64,000 bases of DNA from Salmonirosea aquatica. GTDB taxonomy: Bacteria; Bacteroidota; Bacteroidia; Cytophagales; Spirosomataceae. A program made the position numbers and the translations under genes. Location of the stretch: contig NZ_WHLY01000002.1 of assembly GCF_009296315.1 (NCBI RefSeq), positions 1,426,001 through 1,490,000 of the forward strand. The letters are read 5' to 3'. Shown in pieces: positions 53,165-61,316 of this stretch. Under the pieces are notes generated by a model. It searched no databases. It was not told where the DNA came from and saw only the letters and a list, made by a program, of their open reading frames with translations. How positions within the stretch are numbered: position 1 is the stretch's first letter; each line of letters opens with the position of its first letter.

Positions 53165-54195
53165 AGCTTGTCATTTCTGTTTTGATGGCAGTCGTGGGCT
53201 TGTTTACGTATCTGGTGAACAAGCCTGGCCCTGCCTTTGAGATAGAAACGAATAATGGCGGATCTTTCGAGGTGGAGGAAGTACGCTGGGGCGATAAGCT
53301 GGAAAAGTACTCGGCCAATATCATGGCTCCGGTATGTGAAGAAGGGATCTGCTACAACGTGAACGTTATTTTTAACTGGAATCTGATCGGCGAGTTCATC
53401 GACTACCAGACCCAACCCTACGACCCGCTGACCAAGCTGGACCACAAACCCTTTACGCTGGCGGATTATGCCAAACTCCAAAGTATCCTGACCAATCACG
53501 ACCTGATTTTTACGGGACTTCCGGCGCATGAGTTGGTAGTGAAGGCCGATGAAACCGTAGACGGCTACTCGGGTGCTACCATTGAGGCCATCAAAGACGA
53601 AGTGATCGACGGGGCGCTTTTTACCTGTTACACGCTGTGGCACATCGCCAACGGGGCCGTCGTAGACTCGATTCGCCAGCATACCCAGCGGCAGCTTGAT
53701 AAAGCGATGATTGCGAAAATTATCGGTTATAACACCGCTTCGGCAAACTACTATCTGATCGACCATTTGTCGGAAGCTCAGTTTGAGCAAAATCTGCCGG
53801 AGATCATTGAGTTGGTACGAACGGGGAAGGGGTACTTTCCTAAAAACGCCGTCGAGAAAATTCCCGAAAAATTGTTTGCCCGGAAGGAGATGCAGGATTT
53901 TCTGATTCAAAACTACGATTCGCTCTCTTATTATACCCAGGTAGCGGCCCTGAATAAATTACAAAAGGTACCCCTGCAAAAGGGTTTGAGTGACAAACTC
54001 CTCACGCAAATCAGCGACCGAAACAGTATCCAGAATCAAAAGATCATCGCTTTGATTATCAAGAATGACGATCGGGATACAATCAAAAAAATGATCGGTG
54101 ATTTGATTGAAAAAAAAATTAAGCTCTCGGCGGCCAACTACCAGTTACTCCAAAACTATAAGGTACCTGGGATTGAAGCTTTGGAAAAAATATAA
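53161..54195 (+). CDS. Membrane-anchored FMN-binding-like protein
   Basis: 344 aa. An N-terminal membrane segment (LVISVLMAVVGLFTYLVN) is followed by a periplasmic region with CEEGICYNVNVIFNWNLIGEF and, at residues 134-140, DGYSGATI. The SGAT motif, with serine or threonine 137-140, is where NqrC/RnfG-type proteins attach FMN covalently. The C-terminal half (residues 190-344) is all-helical with repeat-like segments and is not recognised. Overlap with the FAD oxidoreductase gene suggests an electron-transfer partner. No cytochrome motif CxxCH is present. Confidence 0.6.
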   Translation: MKLVISVLMAVVGLFTYLVNKPGPAFEIETNNGGSFEVEEVRWGDKLEKYSANIMAPVCEEGICYNVNVIFNWNLIGEFIDYQTQPYDPLTKLDHKPFTLADYAKLQSILTNHDLIFTGLPAHELVVKADETVDGYSGATIEAIKDEVIDGALFTCYTLWHIANGAVVDSIRQHTQRQLDKAMIAKIIGYNTASANYYLIDHLSEAQFEQNLPEIIELVRTGKGYFPKNAVEKIPEKLFARKEMQDFLIQNYDSLSYYTQVAALNKLQKVPLQKGLSDKLLTQISDRNSIQNQKIIALIIKNDDRDTIKKMIGDLIEKKIKLSAANYQLLQNYKVPGIEALEKI

Positions 54196-54254
54196 GACGA
54201 AAAGGCCGCGCCAGTGGCAATTGGTTTTTCACAACCACGATACACAAAGACCTA

Positions 54255-56768
54255 ATGATCAATAGACGATTCTTTTTTCTGACTTTTCTTTTAGCAGCGG
54301 GTTTTGTGACTTTGGTGCAGGGACAAAAATCTGTCCAATTGGCCAACGACCACCTACGCATTCAGTGGCACAATACCTCCCGGGGATGGCAAATTCAAAA
54401 GGTTGCCATTCGAAAAAATAACAAATGGGATACCCAACTCACGCCCTCAGGTGAGTACACCCTGATCTATTCCGAAACAAAACCTTCTGACCAGGCCGCC
54501 CAAACTTTTGAGAAAAGTACGGGGGGGACTTTTCCCGAAGAAAACTACCATTATCAGCAGAAGCAGTGGCAGGAAAGTACCACCGCCGTGGCGCTGAATA
54601 CGGCGGGCAAAGCCTACCATTTCTTCCCGACTACGGAAAAAATGGTGGACAAAAACCACCTTCAGTTCACCTCAGAAACCGAAGTAGCTACCCTGACTAC
54701 CGACTGGAAGCTGGACGAAAAGTACCCCACGGACGTGGTCATCACCCAAACCCTGACTCCCAAGAAGCAAGGGTACTTTTCACTGGCCAGTCCTTCGTTA
54801 GCAACGATTAGCGTGGCCAAGATGGGGTGGACGTCGGTGCCAGGGTACTTTCAGGGAAACTACATGCAGGATAATTTTGCCAAGGCCTATGCCTACGGAT
54901 TCGGCATTCCGAAACTGCCGGTGGTGTACTGCGAGCGCACTGCCAGTACGTTGGCCCCGCTGGTAAGTACCAAAAGCGGCGTAACGCTGGCCGTCATCCC
55001 CGAGCCCGGCCTGGGGCGCGATCCCTGGGCTAAGGATAAAATCACTCAGACCGAATGGCGGATCGGCCTGTCGCACATGAACCGCAAAGGGCAGCTTTCG
55101 CCCACGTTGTATTACCCCGTGCTGGGCGAGTACGCCTCGGAACGCGGTACGGGCGAAAGTCTGACGTACTCGTTCCGGTATAGCCTGGTGGATGGTGACT
55201 GGTTCAAAACCCTCAACCATGCCATTTATGACATCTACCAATTCAAGGAAGGTCTGGCGCTCCGGCAAAGTACCCAATCTCTGACCGACCGCATCGAGCA
55301 GATGCACCACTACCTCACCGACCCGAAAACGTCGATGTGGAATATCGAAGACTTTGAAGGTCTGAAGATTGGGGCACAATCGTACCTCGGGGGTGTCGTA
55401 GGCTCTAATAGGGACGCCATGAAAAACTCAGACTACGGGGCCATGTGGATGCTGGGCAAAGCAACCCATGATCCCGACCTGACCGAGAATGTACTACCCT
55501 ACGCCCTGAATTTCAAGCTCACCCAGCAACAGACCGAACCGGGCTTTTTTCAGGGGGCCGCCATCGGACAATACTACCTGGCCAAGAAAAAGAAATTTGT
55601 GGAGGAATGGGGCGAAGTGGTAGAACCCATGGCCGTCACCTACTACATCATGCTCGATGTGGGTAATATGCTCTTGTTTGAACCCAACAATCAGCAGCTC
55701 AAAGACCGCCTCCGGCTGGGTGCCGAAAACCTGCTCCGCTGGCAAAAGCCCGACGGTAGCTGGTCGGTAGCTTATGATCACAAATCGCAGCAAGAGCTCT
55801 TTGAAGACGTGGCCGACTACCGCCCGACCTTCTACGGCTTACTGGTAGCTTACCGCATTTTGAAAGACCCCAAGTACCTGGAAGCTGCGAAAAAAGGGGC
55901 CGACTGGTTTGTCAAAAACGGGGTAAATCGGGGTAGTTTTCTGGGCGTGTGCGGCGATGCCCGCTATGCCCCGGATTTTGCCACCGGGCAATCGGCGCAG
56001 GCGCTGCTGGATCTTTATGATCTGACGAAAAAGGAAAGCTACAAGGAAGCGGCCATCAAAGCCGCAAAAATCTACACGAGTTCTATTTATACACACCCTA
56101 TTCCCGACCATTCGCCCAAGATGGTCAATGGTACCCCGCGTGAAGACTGGGAAATTTCGCAGGCTGGCCTCAGCTTCGAGCATGGCGGCATTTTCGGCTC
56201 GGCCAATCGTGGCGGCCCCATCCAGCTGGCCAGTCATGCTGGGATGTTTATCCGAATGAATGAGCTGACGGGCGAGCCGCTTTTTGCCGATATGGCGCGG
56301 GCGGCAGCGGTAGGTCGCGACGCTTTCGTGGACCCCAAAACCAGCGTGGCCTCGTACTACTGGCAGGCTATGAACAAAGGGGCCGGGCCCTACCCGCACC
56401 ATGCCTGGTGGCAGATCGGCTGGATTACCGATTATCTGCTTTCTGAGGCTGAGCTGCGCTCCCACGGCAAAGTATCTTTCCCGCGCGGATTCGTCACCCC
56501 CAAAGTAGGGCCTCACCAGACCTACGGCTTTGCCCCCGGCACTGTCAACGGCGAGAAGGCCAATCTGGTCATCAGCGAAGATTGGGTGAAAGTAGATCAA
56601 CCTGTCATCGACTATATTCTTGCCGAATCAGTGGATAGCAAAAAGAAGTTCGTAATCCTGCTGAACGACCGCGCGCAAGCTACGGACTTCACGATGACTT
56701 TGGCCGGAAAATCGCCTACCCGCAAGCAGCTTCCACCCTGGGGGATAGAGGTAGTTAGTTTTGAATGA
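54255..56768 (+). CDS. Secreted (alpha/alpha)6-barrel protein, glycan-active
   Basis: 837 aa with a signal peptide ending LVQGQK. The N-terminal ~330 residues are beta-rich. From about 340 on a helical six-hairpin barrel is visible (NLLRWQKPDGSWSVAYDHKS; VADYRPTFYGLLVAYRILKD; FATGQSAQALLDLYDLTKKE; YYWQAMNKGAGPYPHHAWWQ; split). The W-H-rich PYPHHAWWQIGW stretch may line an active site. It probably is a glycoside hydrolase or lyase of a family I cannot name. It lies between the FMN-binding-like gene and the second symporter, in the same direction. Confidence 0.65.
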   Translation: MINRRFFFLTFLLAAGFVTLVQGQKSVQLANDHLRIQWHNTSRGWQIQKVAIRKNNKWDTQLTPSGEYTLIYSETKPSDQAAQTFEKSTGGTFPEENYHYQQKQWQESTTAVALNTAGKAYHFFPTTEKMVDKNHLQFTSETEVATLTTDWKLDEKYPTDVVITQTLTPKKQGYFSLASPSLATISVAKMGWTSVPGYFQGNYMQDNFAKAYAYGFGIPKLPVVYCERTASTLAPLVSTKSGVTLAVIPEPGLGRDPWAKDKITQTEWRIGLSHMNRKGQLSPTLYYPVLGEYASERGTGESLTYSFRYSLVDGDWFKTLNHAIYDIYQFKEGLALRQSTQSLTDRIEQMHHYLTDPKTSMWNIEDFEGLKIGAQSYLGGVVGSNRDAMKNSDYGAMWMLGKATHDPDLTENVLPYALNFKLTQQQTEPGFFQGAAIGQYYLAKKKKFVEEWGEVVEPMAVTYYIMLDVGNMLLFEPNNQQLKDRLRLGAENLLRWQKPDGSWSVAYDHKSQQELFEDVADYRPTFYGLLVAYRILKDPKYLEAAKKGADWFVKNGVNRGSFLGVCGDARYAPDFATGQSAQALLDLYDLTKKESYKEAAIKAAKIYTSSIYTHPIPDHSPKMVNGTPREDWEISQAGLSFEHGGIFGSANRGGPIQLASHAGMFIRMNELTGEPLFADMARAAAVGRDAFVDPKTSVASYYWQAMNKGAGPYPHHAWWQIGWITDYLLSEAELRSHGKVSFPRGFVTPKVGPHQTYGFAPGTVNGEKANLVISEDWVKVDQPVIDYILAESVDSKKKFVILLNDRAQATDFTMTLAGKSPTRKQLPPWGIEVVSFE

Positions 56769-56815
56769 GTGAATAAAAAAGCAGGGTCCACTTTCAATTT
56801 TCAACTTTCCATTAA

Positions 56816-58540
56816 TTGCAACAACTCGATTTCATAGTCATGGCCGTATTTGCGGTATTCCAGATGGTGGTAGGCCTGGCCTTCGCCCGGACGGGTACCG
56901 ACTCCAAATCCTTTTTTGCCGCCGGGGAAGCCGCTCCCTGGTGGGTAAGCGGGCTGTCGCTGTTCATGAGTTTTCTGTCGGCAGGTACCTTTGTGGTGTG
57001 GGGGTCGATTGCCTATGATCTGGGTTTCGTAGCCATTACTATCCAATTGTCCATGTGCATCGGCGGGTTGGTGACGGCCTACTTCATTGCAGCCCGCTGG
57101 AAACGTACCCACGCCATGACCGCCGCCGAGTACATTGGCCGTCGGCTGGGTACCCGGGTACAGCAGCTTTTTACCTACCTCCTGACCCTCTTTACGCTTT
57201 TTACCATCGGCGGGGTACTTTATCCGGTCGGCAAGCTGGTCTACGTGGCCACGCCTTTTTCGCTCGAAACCTGCATCATTGTGCTGGGGTTGATGGTGAT
57301 TTTGTACACTGCCCTGGGCGGCCTGTGGGCCGTACTGGTCACGGATGTGCTACAATTCGTGATCCTGCTGGCGGCGGTACTTATTGTGGTACCCCTCGCG
57401 CTGGAACGGACTGATGGATTCGGGGCTTTTGTGCAGAAGGTACCCAACGATTTTTTCAAGGTATTCAATGGCGAATATACCCTCGGTTTTACGCTGGCCT
57501 TTGTCATGTACCACATCATCTACATTGGCGGTAGTTGGGCTTTCGTGCAGCGATACACCAGCGTACGTACACCGCGCGAGTCCAAAAAAGTAGCCTATCT
57601 TTTTGCTGGATTATATTCTATAAGTCCTTTCCTGTGGATGCTCCCTCCCATGATTTTTCGCTCGCTCAGGCCCGACCTTACCGGTCTGGAATCGGAGGGT
57701 GCTTACATGCTCATGGCGCAATTGGTACTTCCCGCCGGACTCGTAGGATTGATGCTCGCCGCCATGGTCTCGGCCACGGCGAGTACGGCAAATACTCTGC
57801 TGAATATGCTGGCGGCGGTATTTACCAATGATGTGTATTTGAAATTGATCAATACCACAGCCAGCGAAAAAATCCAGGTGCGGGTAGGGCGCAGCATGAC
57901 GGTCGTATTTGGCTTCATTACCATTGGTATCGCTTTGGCGGTGCCGCATATTGGCGGACTGGTCAATCTGGTGCTGAGCGTAGGGGCGATCTCGGGCGGT
58001 TCGTTGTTGTTGCCGGTAGTCTGGACGCTCTTCTCCAAACGGCAGAATGCCCGCTCGATCCTGATGGTATCGCTGATCAGCCTGGGTATCGGGATTTTCT
58101 TCAAATTCATCTCACCCTTGCTTTTCGATTATTCGCTGAGCCGGGCGGCCGAAATGTCGGTCGGCGTGGGGGTACCTTTCCTGCTGCTGGCTCTGTACGA
58201 ATGGGTTATTTATGGTAGCAAAACCCAGGATTTACAATATGTTACTTATCAAAATTGGTTGAGCAGCAGAGTAGTACCTACTATCGAAGTAATGGAAGCC
58301 ACGGACAAATCTTCGGATTCTCAAAATACCTTTGCTCTGCGGGCCATTGCCATCAGCTTTGCGTTAACGGGGCTTAGTATAGCGGGGCTAGGTATTAATT
58401 CAGGAGAAGACGTCGGTTTGATTGCCGGGGTGGGGCTGCTTATTGTAGCGGTAGCCGCCTGGATTGGCTGGTCGACGCGGGAGCGTAACAAGCGGCTGGA
58501 AATCAAACCCAGTAGCTCAAAAACTCGTCAATCCTTATGA
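56816..58540 (+). CDS. Sodium:solute symporter
   Basis: 574 aa with about thirteen membrane segments and a C-terminal charged tail. It starts with TTG at MQQLDFIVMAVFAVFQMVVG, the family N-terminus; no ATG offers the full first helix. Motifs include FFAAGEAAPWWVSGLSLFMS, SFLSAGTFVVWGSIAYDLGF, VMYHIIYIGGSWAFVQRYTS and AAMVSATASTANTLLNML. It takes up the oligosaccharide or oxidised sugar made by the locus with Na+. The last 38 bases overlap the convergent PIN gene. Confidence 0.88.
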   Translation: MQQLDFIVMAVFAVFQMVVGLAFARTGTDSKSFFAAGEAAPWWVSGLSLFMSFLSAGTFVVWGSIAYDLGFVAITIQLSMCIGGLVTAYFIAARWKRTHAMTAAEYIGRRLGTRVQQLFTYLLTLFTLFTIGGVLYPVGKLVYVATPFSLETCIIVLGLMVILYTALGGLWAVLVTDVLQFVILLAAVLIVVPLALERTDGFGAFVQKVPNDFFKVFNGEYTLGFTLAFVMYHIIYIGGSWAFVQRYTSVRTPRESKKVAYLFAGLYSISPFLWMLPPMIFRSLRPDLTGLESEGAYMLMAQLVLPAGLVGLMLAAMVSATASTANTLLNMLAAVFTNDVYLKLINTTASEKIQVRVGRSMTVVFGFITIGIALAVPHIGGLVNLVLSVGAISGGSLLLPVVWTLFSKRQNARSILMVSLISLGIGIFFKFISPLLFDYSLSRAAEMSVGVGVPFLLLALYEWVIYGSKTQDLQYVTYQNWLSSRVVPTIEVMEATDKSSDSQNTFALRAIAISFALTGLSIAGLGINSGEDVGLIAGVGLLIVAVAAWIGWSTRERNKRLEIKPSSSKTRQSL

Positions 58541-58907
58541 TTTTCAAAGCTGGAAAACCAATGTTCTGGAATATGTTAAAGTGTTTATCCTCAGAAACTA
58601 AAAAATCAGCATTGGCTATCAATGCGCAATCGACATACTTATTATCGTCAGGATCATTTTGCATGATATCCCACTTAAAAGAAATGTATTGTAAGGTAAC
58701 GTTGTCAAGAGAAAGTAAGAGTTTGACCACATTATCCGCTATCGAAGCTGTAGTTTTTTCAGCAAGTTTTTCGTGGTATTCGAATAATATATCATTGCTG
58801 ATTATCAATTCAAATCTTCCGTTTTTGAGAGCATCGAAAATAGGTCGATACGGCGATTTTACAGGTAAGCAAATCAATAGTACGTTGATGTCGAGGACTA
58901 CTTTCAT
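58503..58907 (-). CDS. PIN-domain toxin (COG1569-type)
   Basis: 134 aa. The PIN acidic residues are visible as D6 (VVLDINVLL), E43 (NDILFEYHEKL), the D-rich loop NDPDDNKYVDCALIANADF and VSEDKHF. PIN toxins of this family cut RNA in a metal-dependent manner. Its ATG overlaps the antitoxin stop by 4 bases (ATGA), and its 3' end overlaps the convergent symporter gene by 38 bases. The gene is AT-richer than its neighbours and has no GGTACC, so the module is likely an insertion into the sugar locus. Confidence 0.88.
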   Translation of the reverse strand: MKVVLDINVLLICLPVKSPYRPIFDALKNGRFELIISNDILFEYHEKLAEKTTASIADNVVKLLLSLDNVTLQYISFKWDIMQNDPDDNKYVDCALIANADFLVSEDKHFNIFQNIGFPALKIIRIDEFLSYWV

Positions 58908-59137
58908 GAATCAATCCGGCTTCTCAAATGCTCCTTTTTCCATCCTTCGATGGTCTGAGCATCCCAAGCTTTTTCATCCCAAAGCTGATCCATTTCTGAG
59001 TCAATTTTATTGGCAAAATAGTTGGCGAGCAATTTTTTTATATCTCTCACCTCATTGTCAGAAACATTGTAAGGATATAGTTTGAGCAATTCTAATTGAA
59101 GATTGCTGAGTCGGCTGGATGATTGCGAAACGGCCAT
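58904..59137 (-). CDS. Antitoxin partner of the PIN toxin
   Basis: 77 aa from the ATG at MAVSQSSSRLSNLQLELLK; 64 longer in-frame codons upstream run into the GH2 gene and have no family support. The N-terminal helix pair (residues 8-48) resembles small antitoxin families placed before PIN toxins, and the C-terminus WDAQTIEGWKKEHLRSRIDS (split) would bind the toxin. The stop overlaps the PIN start by 4 bases. It is divergent from the GH2 gene. Confidence 0.7.
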   Translation of the reverse strand: MAVSQSSSRLSNLQLELLKLYPYNVSDNEVRDIKKLLANYFANKIDSEMDQLWDEKAWDAQTIEGWKKEHLRSRIDS

Positions 59138-59155
59138 AGCGAATTGTTTTTTGGA

Positions 59156-59189
59156 CAAAAATAACGATTTATAACTAGATAAAGTCAAA
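59156..59189 (-). promoter_or_regulatory. Candidate promoter of the PIN module
   Basis: TATTTTTG on the minus strand matches TAnnTTTG; a TTTTG lies 22 bases upstream, a little longer than the usual 19-21. Leader length is about 18 bases. Confidence 0.5.
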
Positions 59190-59230
59190 AAGGCCTGATA
59201 CCCTGTTGCTTGCCGAACGAACCCTAAAGA

Positions 59231-61255
59231 ATGAAACGAATCCTTTCCCAATTTATAGTCATCCTGTTCCTGGCCGCGCCGGTTATGGGGCAGTATACCA
59301 TCAAGGTACCTAATGCTATTCCGCTGCATGGGGAATGGACCTTCGCGCTCGATCTAGCCGACCGGGGTGTAATTGGGAAGTGGTACCTTGATAGTATTAC
59401 CAGAACCAACCGCCAGGATAAAGTGACAGTACCTCATTGTTTTTCGGCTGACCCAAGGTACCTTTTTTATACGGGCACGGCCTGGTACCGCAAATCATTT
59501 GGCTGGAAACCTGTCGCTGGAAAACGCGTAATTCTGCATTTCGACGCAGCCTTTTACCTCACCAAGGTCTGGCTGAATGGCCAGCCGGTAGGTACCCACG
59601 AAGGGGGCTACACCCCATTTCACTTTGACGTGACTGACTACCTGCGGGAAGGCGATAACCTGTTGGCCGTATCGGTCAATAATGATGTCTGGAAGCTGAA
59701 TACCGTTCCGGCGGTGAAGGACAACGACGATATTAACGGCTCATTTCCGGCCTGGATCAACTACGGCGGACTGACCCGACCCGTGTACCTCACCGTAGAG
59801 CCGGAAGTGTATGTAGAGAATCTGAAGGTAGAAGCTACGCCCGATCTGGCCAAAGGTACCTCCACCCTCACGACTAAGGTACTTGTCAGAAATACGTCTC
59901 GGCAGGCTGTTTCTCCTCAGGTCAACTACCTGATACGGTTGGGAGAACAGGTACTTCCGCTGAAATGGAAAACGAAAGCTACGAACATCCCGGCGGGGCA
60001 AACGATACTCGTGGAATCTGAAACCAGCCTCACGGCGGCGCAAACCCGGCTCTGGAATATAAATTCGCCAACACTATATCAGTTGGAATCTGTGGTCGGA
60101 CAGGATACGATGGCTACGCGATTCGGGATTCGGAAGATTGAAGTACGGAATGCGCAACTCCTGCTCAACGGTCAGCCCGTGCGGTTGGGCGGCGGGAATC
60201 GCGTGCTCGATTATCCGGGTCTTGGCTCGCTGGAACCCGACTGGCTTGTTGAGAAGGATTTCCGGCTCATGAAGGAGGCCGGAATGGAGTTTCAGCGTTT
60301 GACGCACTATACTCCCTCGGAATATTTTTACGATCTGGCTGATCAGTACGGCATGCTGATTGTCACCGAAGCGGGCAACTGGCAACTTACGCCCAACCAA
60401 CTCAATAATGATACCATCCGGACAAAGTTCCGGCAACAATTCCGCGAAATGGTCGAGCGTGACTGGAACCATCCTAGCGTGATTGCCTACAGCGTGGGCA
60501 ACGAGTACCTCTCCGATCAGCCCGCTGGTCAGCGCTGGACCAAAGACATGATCGATTATGCGCGGGAACTGGACCCTACCCGGCTGTATACTTTCGCCAG
60601 CAACCGTCTCAACGCCAGACCAGAAAAACCGGAAGACGAAGCCAGTCAGTACGTCGATTTTGTCTCCGTCAATATTTACGGAAATCATGCTAAAGCATTA
60701 GACTATATCAATCAGCTCTACCCCGATAAGCCCATCTTAATCAGTGAGTGGGGTACCCGGGCCGACGCTCCTGCCGGTGAAGCCGGGCAGGCTCAGCATG
60801 TGCGTGAGGTAGTGGAAGAAATTCGGAAGCGTCCGTATGTGGTAGGAGCATCCTGGTGGACTTATAACGACTACCAAAGCCGCTACTACCTGACCAACCC
60901 AAACGGCTACCGACCCTGGGGGCTGGTGCAACCCGACCGCACGCCCCGGCCCGCCTACACGGCCTACCAACAGGAAATGGCGCCCCTGACGGTTGAGAAA
61001 GTACGCTTCACAGCGGGTGGGCAGGGGGTACATGAACTGGTACTTCGGGTACAGGCCAGAAGCGATTTTCCGGCCTACCCGGTCATGGGATACACCCTTT
61101 CTATTTCGGGTAAAATCCTTGCGATTCCAGATTTGCAGCCCGGTGAAAGCAGGGAAATGGTAGTACCAGTGCGAGGTTTTGATAAAAGCCTGCTGATCAG
61201 AGTAATGAAACCGACTGGCTTTACCGCGCTGGAAGAAACACTGGATTTAAAATAA
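59231..61255 (+). CDS. GH2 beta-glycosidase (galactosidase/glucuronidase type)
   Basis: 674 aa, secreted (signal peptide ending APVMGQ). The order is sugar-binding jelly roll (LHGEWTFALDLADRGVIGKW; VHLNGQPVGTHEGGYTPFHFD-like region), Ig-like domain, then TIM barrel. The acid/base glutamate is E425 in SVGNEYLSDQ and the nucleophile E506 in ISEWGTRA. The VVGASWWTYNDYQSRY segment follows as in other GH2 enzymes. It hydrolyses beta-linked galactose, glucuronic acid or a related sugar in the periplasm. The exact sugar cannot be fixed from the motifs. Confidence 0.9.
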   Translation: MKRILSQFIVILFLAAPVMGQYTIKVPNAIPLHGEWTFALDLADRGVIGKWYLDSITRTNRQDKVTVPHCFSADPRYLFYTGTAWYRKSFGWKPVAGKRVILHFDAAFYLTKVWLNGQPVGTHEGGYTPFHFDVTDYLREGDNLLAVSVNNDVWKLNTVPAVKDNDDINGSFPAWINYGGLTRPVYLTVEPEVYVENLKVEATPDLAKGTSTLTTKVLVRNTSRQAVSPQVNYLIRLGEQVLPLKWKTKATNIPAGQTILVESETSLTAAQTRLWNINSPTLYQLESVVGQDTMATRFGIRKIEVRNAQLLLNGQPVRLGGGNRVLDYPGLGSLEPDWLVEKDFRLMKEAGMEFQRLTHYTPSEYFYDLADQYGMLIVTEAGNWQLTPNQLNNDTIRTKFRQQFREMVERDWNHPSVIAYSVGNEYLSDQPAGQRWTKDMIDYARELDPTRLYTFASNRLNARPEKPEDEASQYVDFVSVNIYGNHAKALDYINQLYPDKPILISEWGTRADAPAGEAGQAQHVREVVEEIRKRPYVVGASWWTYNDYQSRYYLTNPNGYRPWGLVQPDRTPRPAYTAYQQEMAPLTVEKVRFTAGGQGVHELVLRVQARSDFPAYPVMGYTLSISGKILAIPDLQPGESREMVVPVRGFDKSLLIRVMKPTGFTALEETLDLK

Positions 61256-61316
61256 AGAATGTCGACCCAGTTGGCAGGCGCATGTAACACACCACCAACG
61301 ATTTAAAATAAGACTT

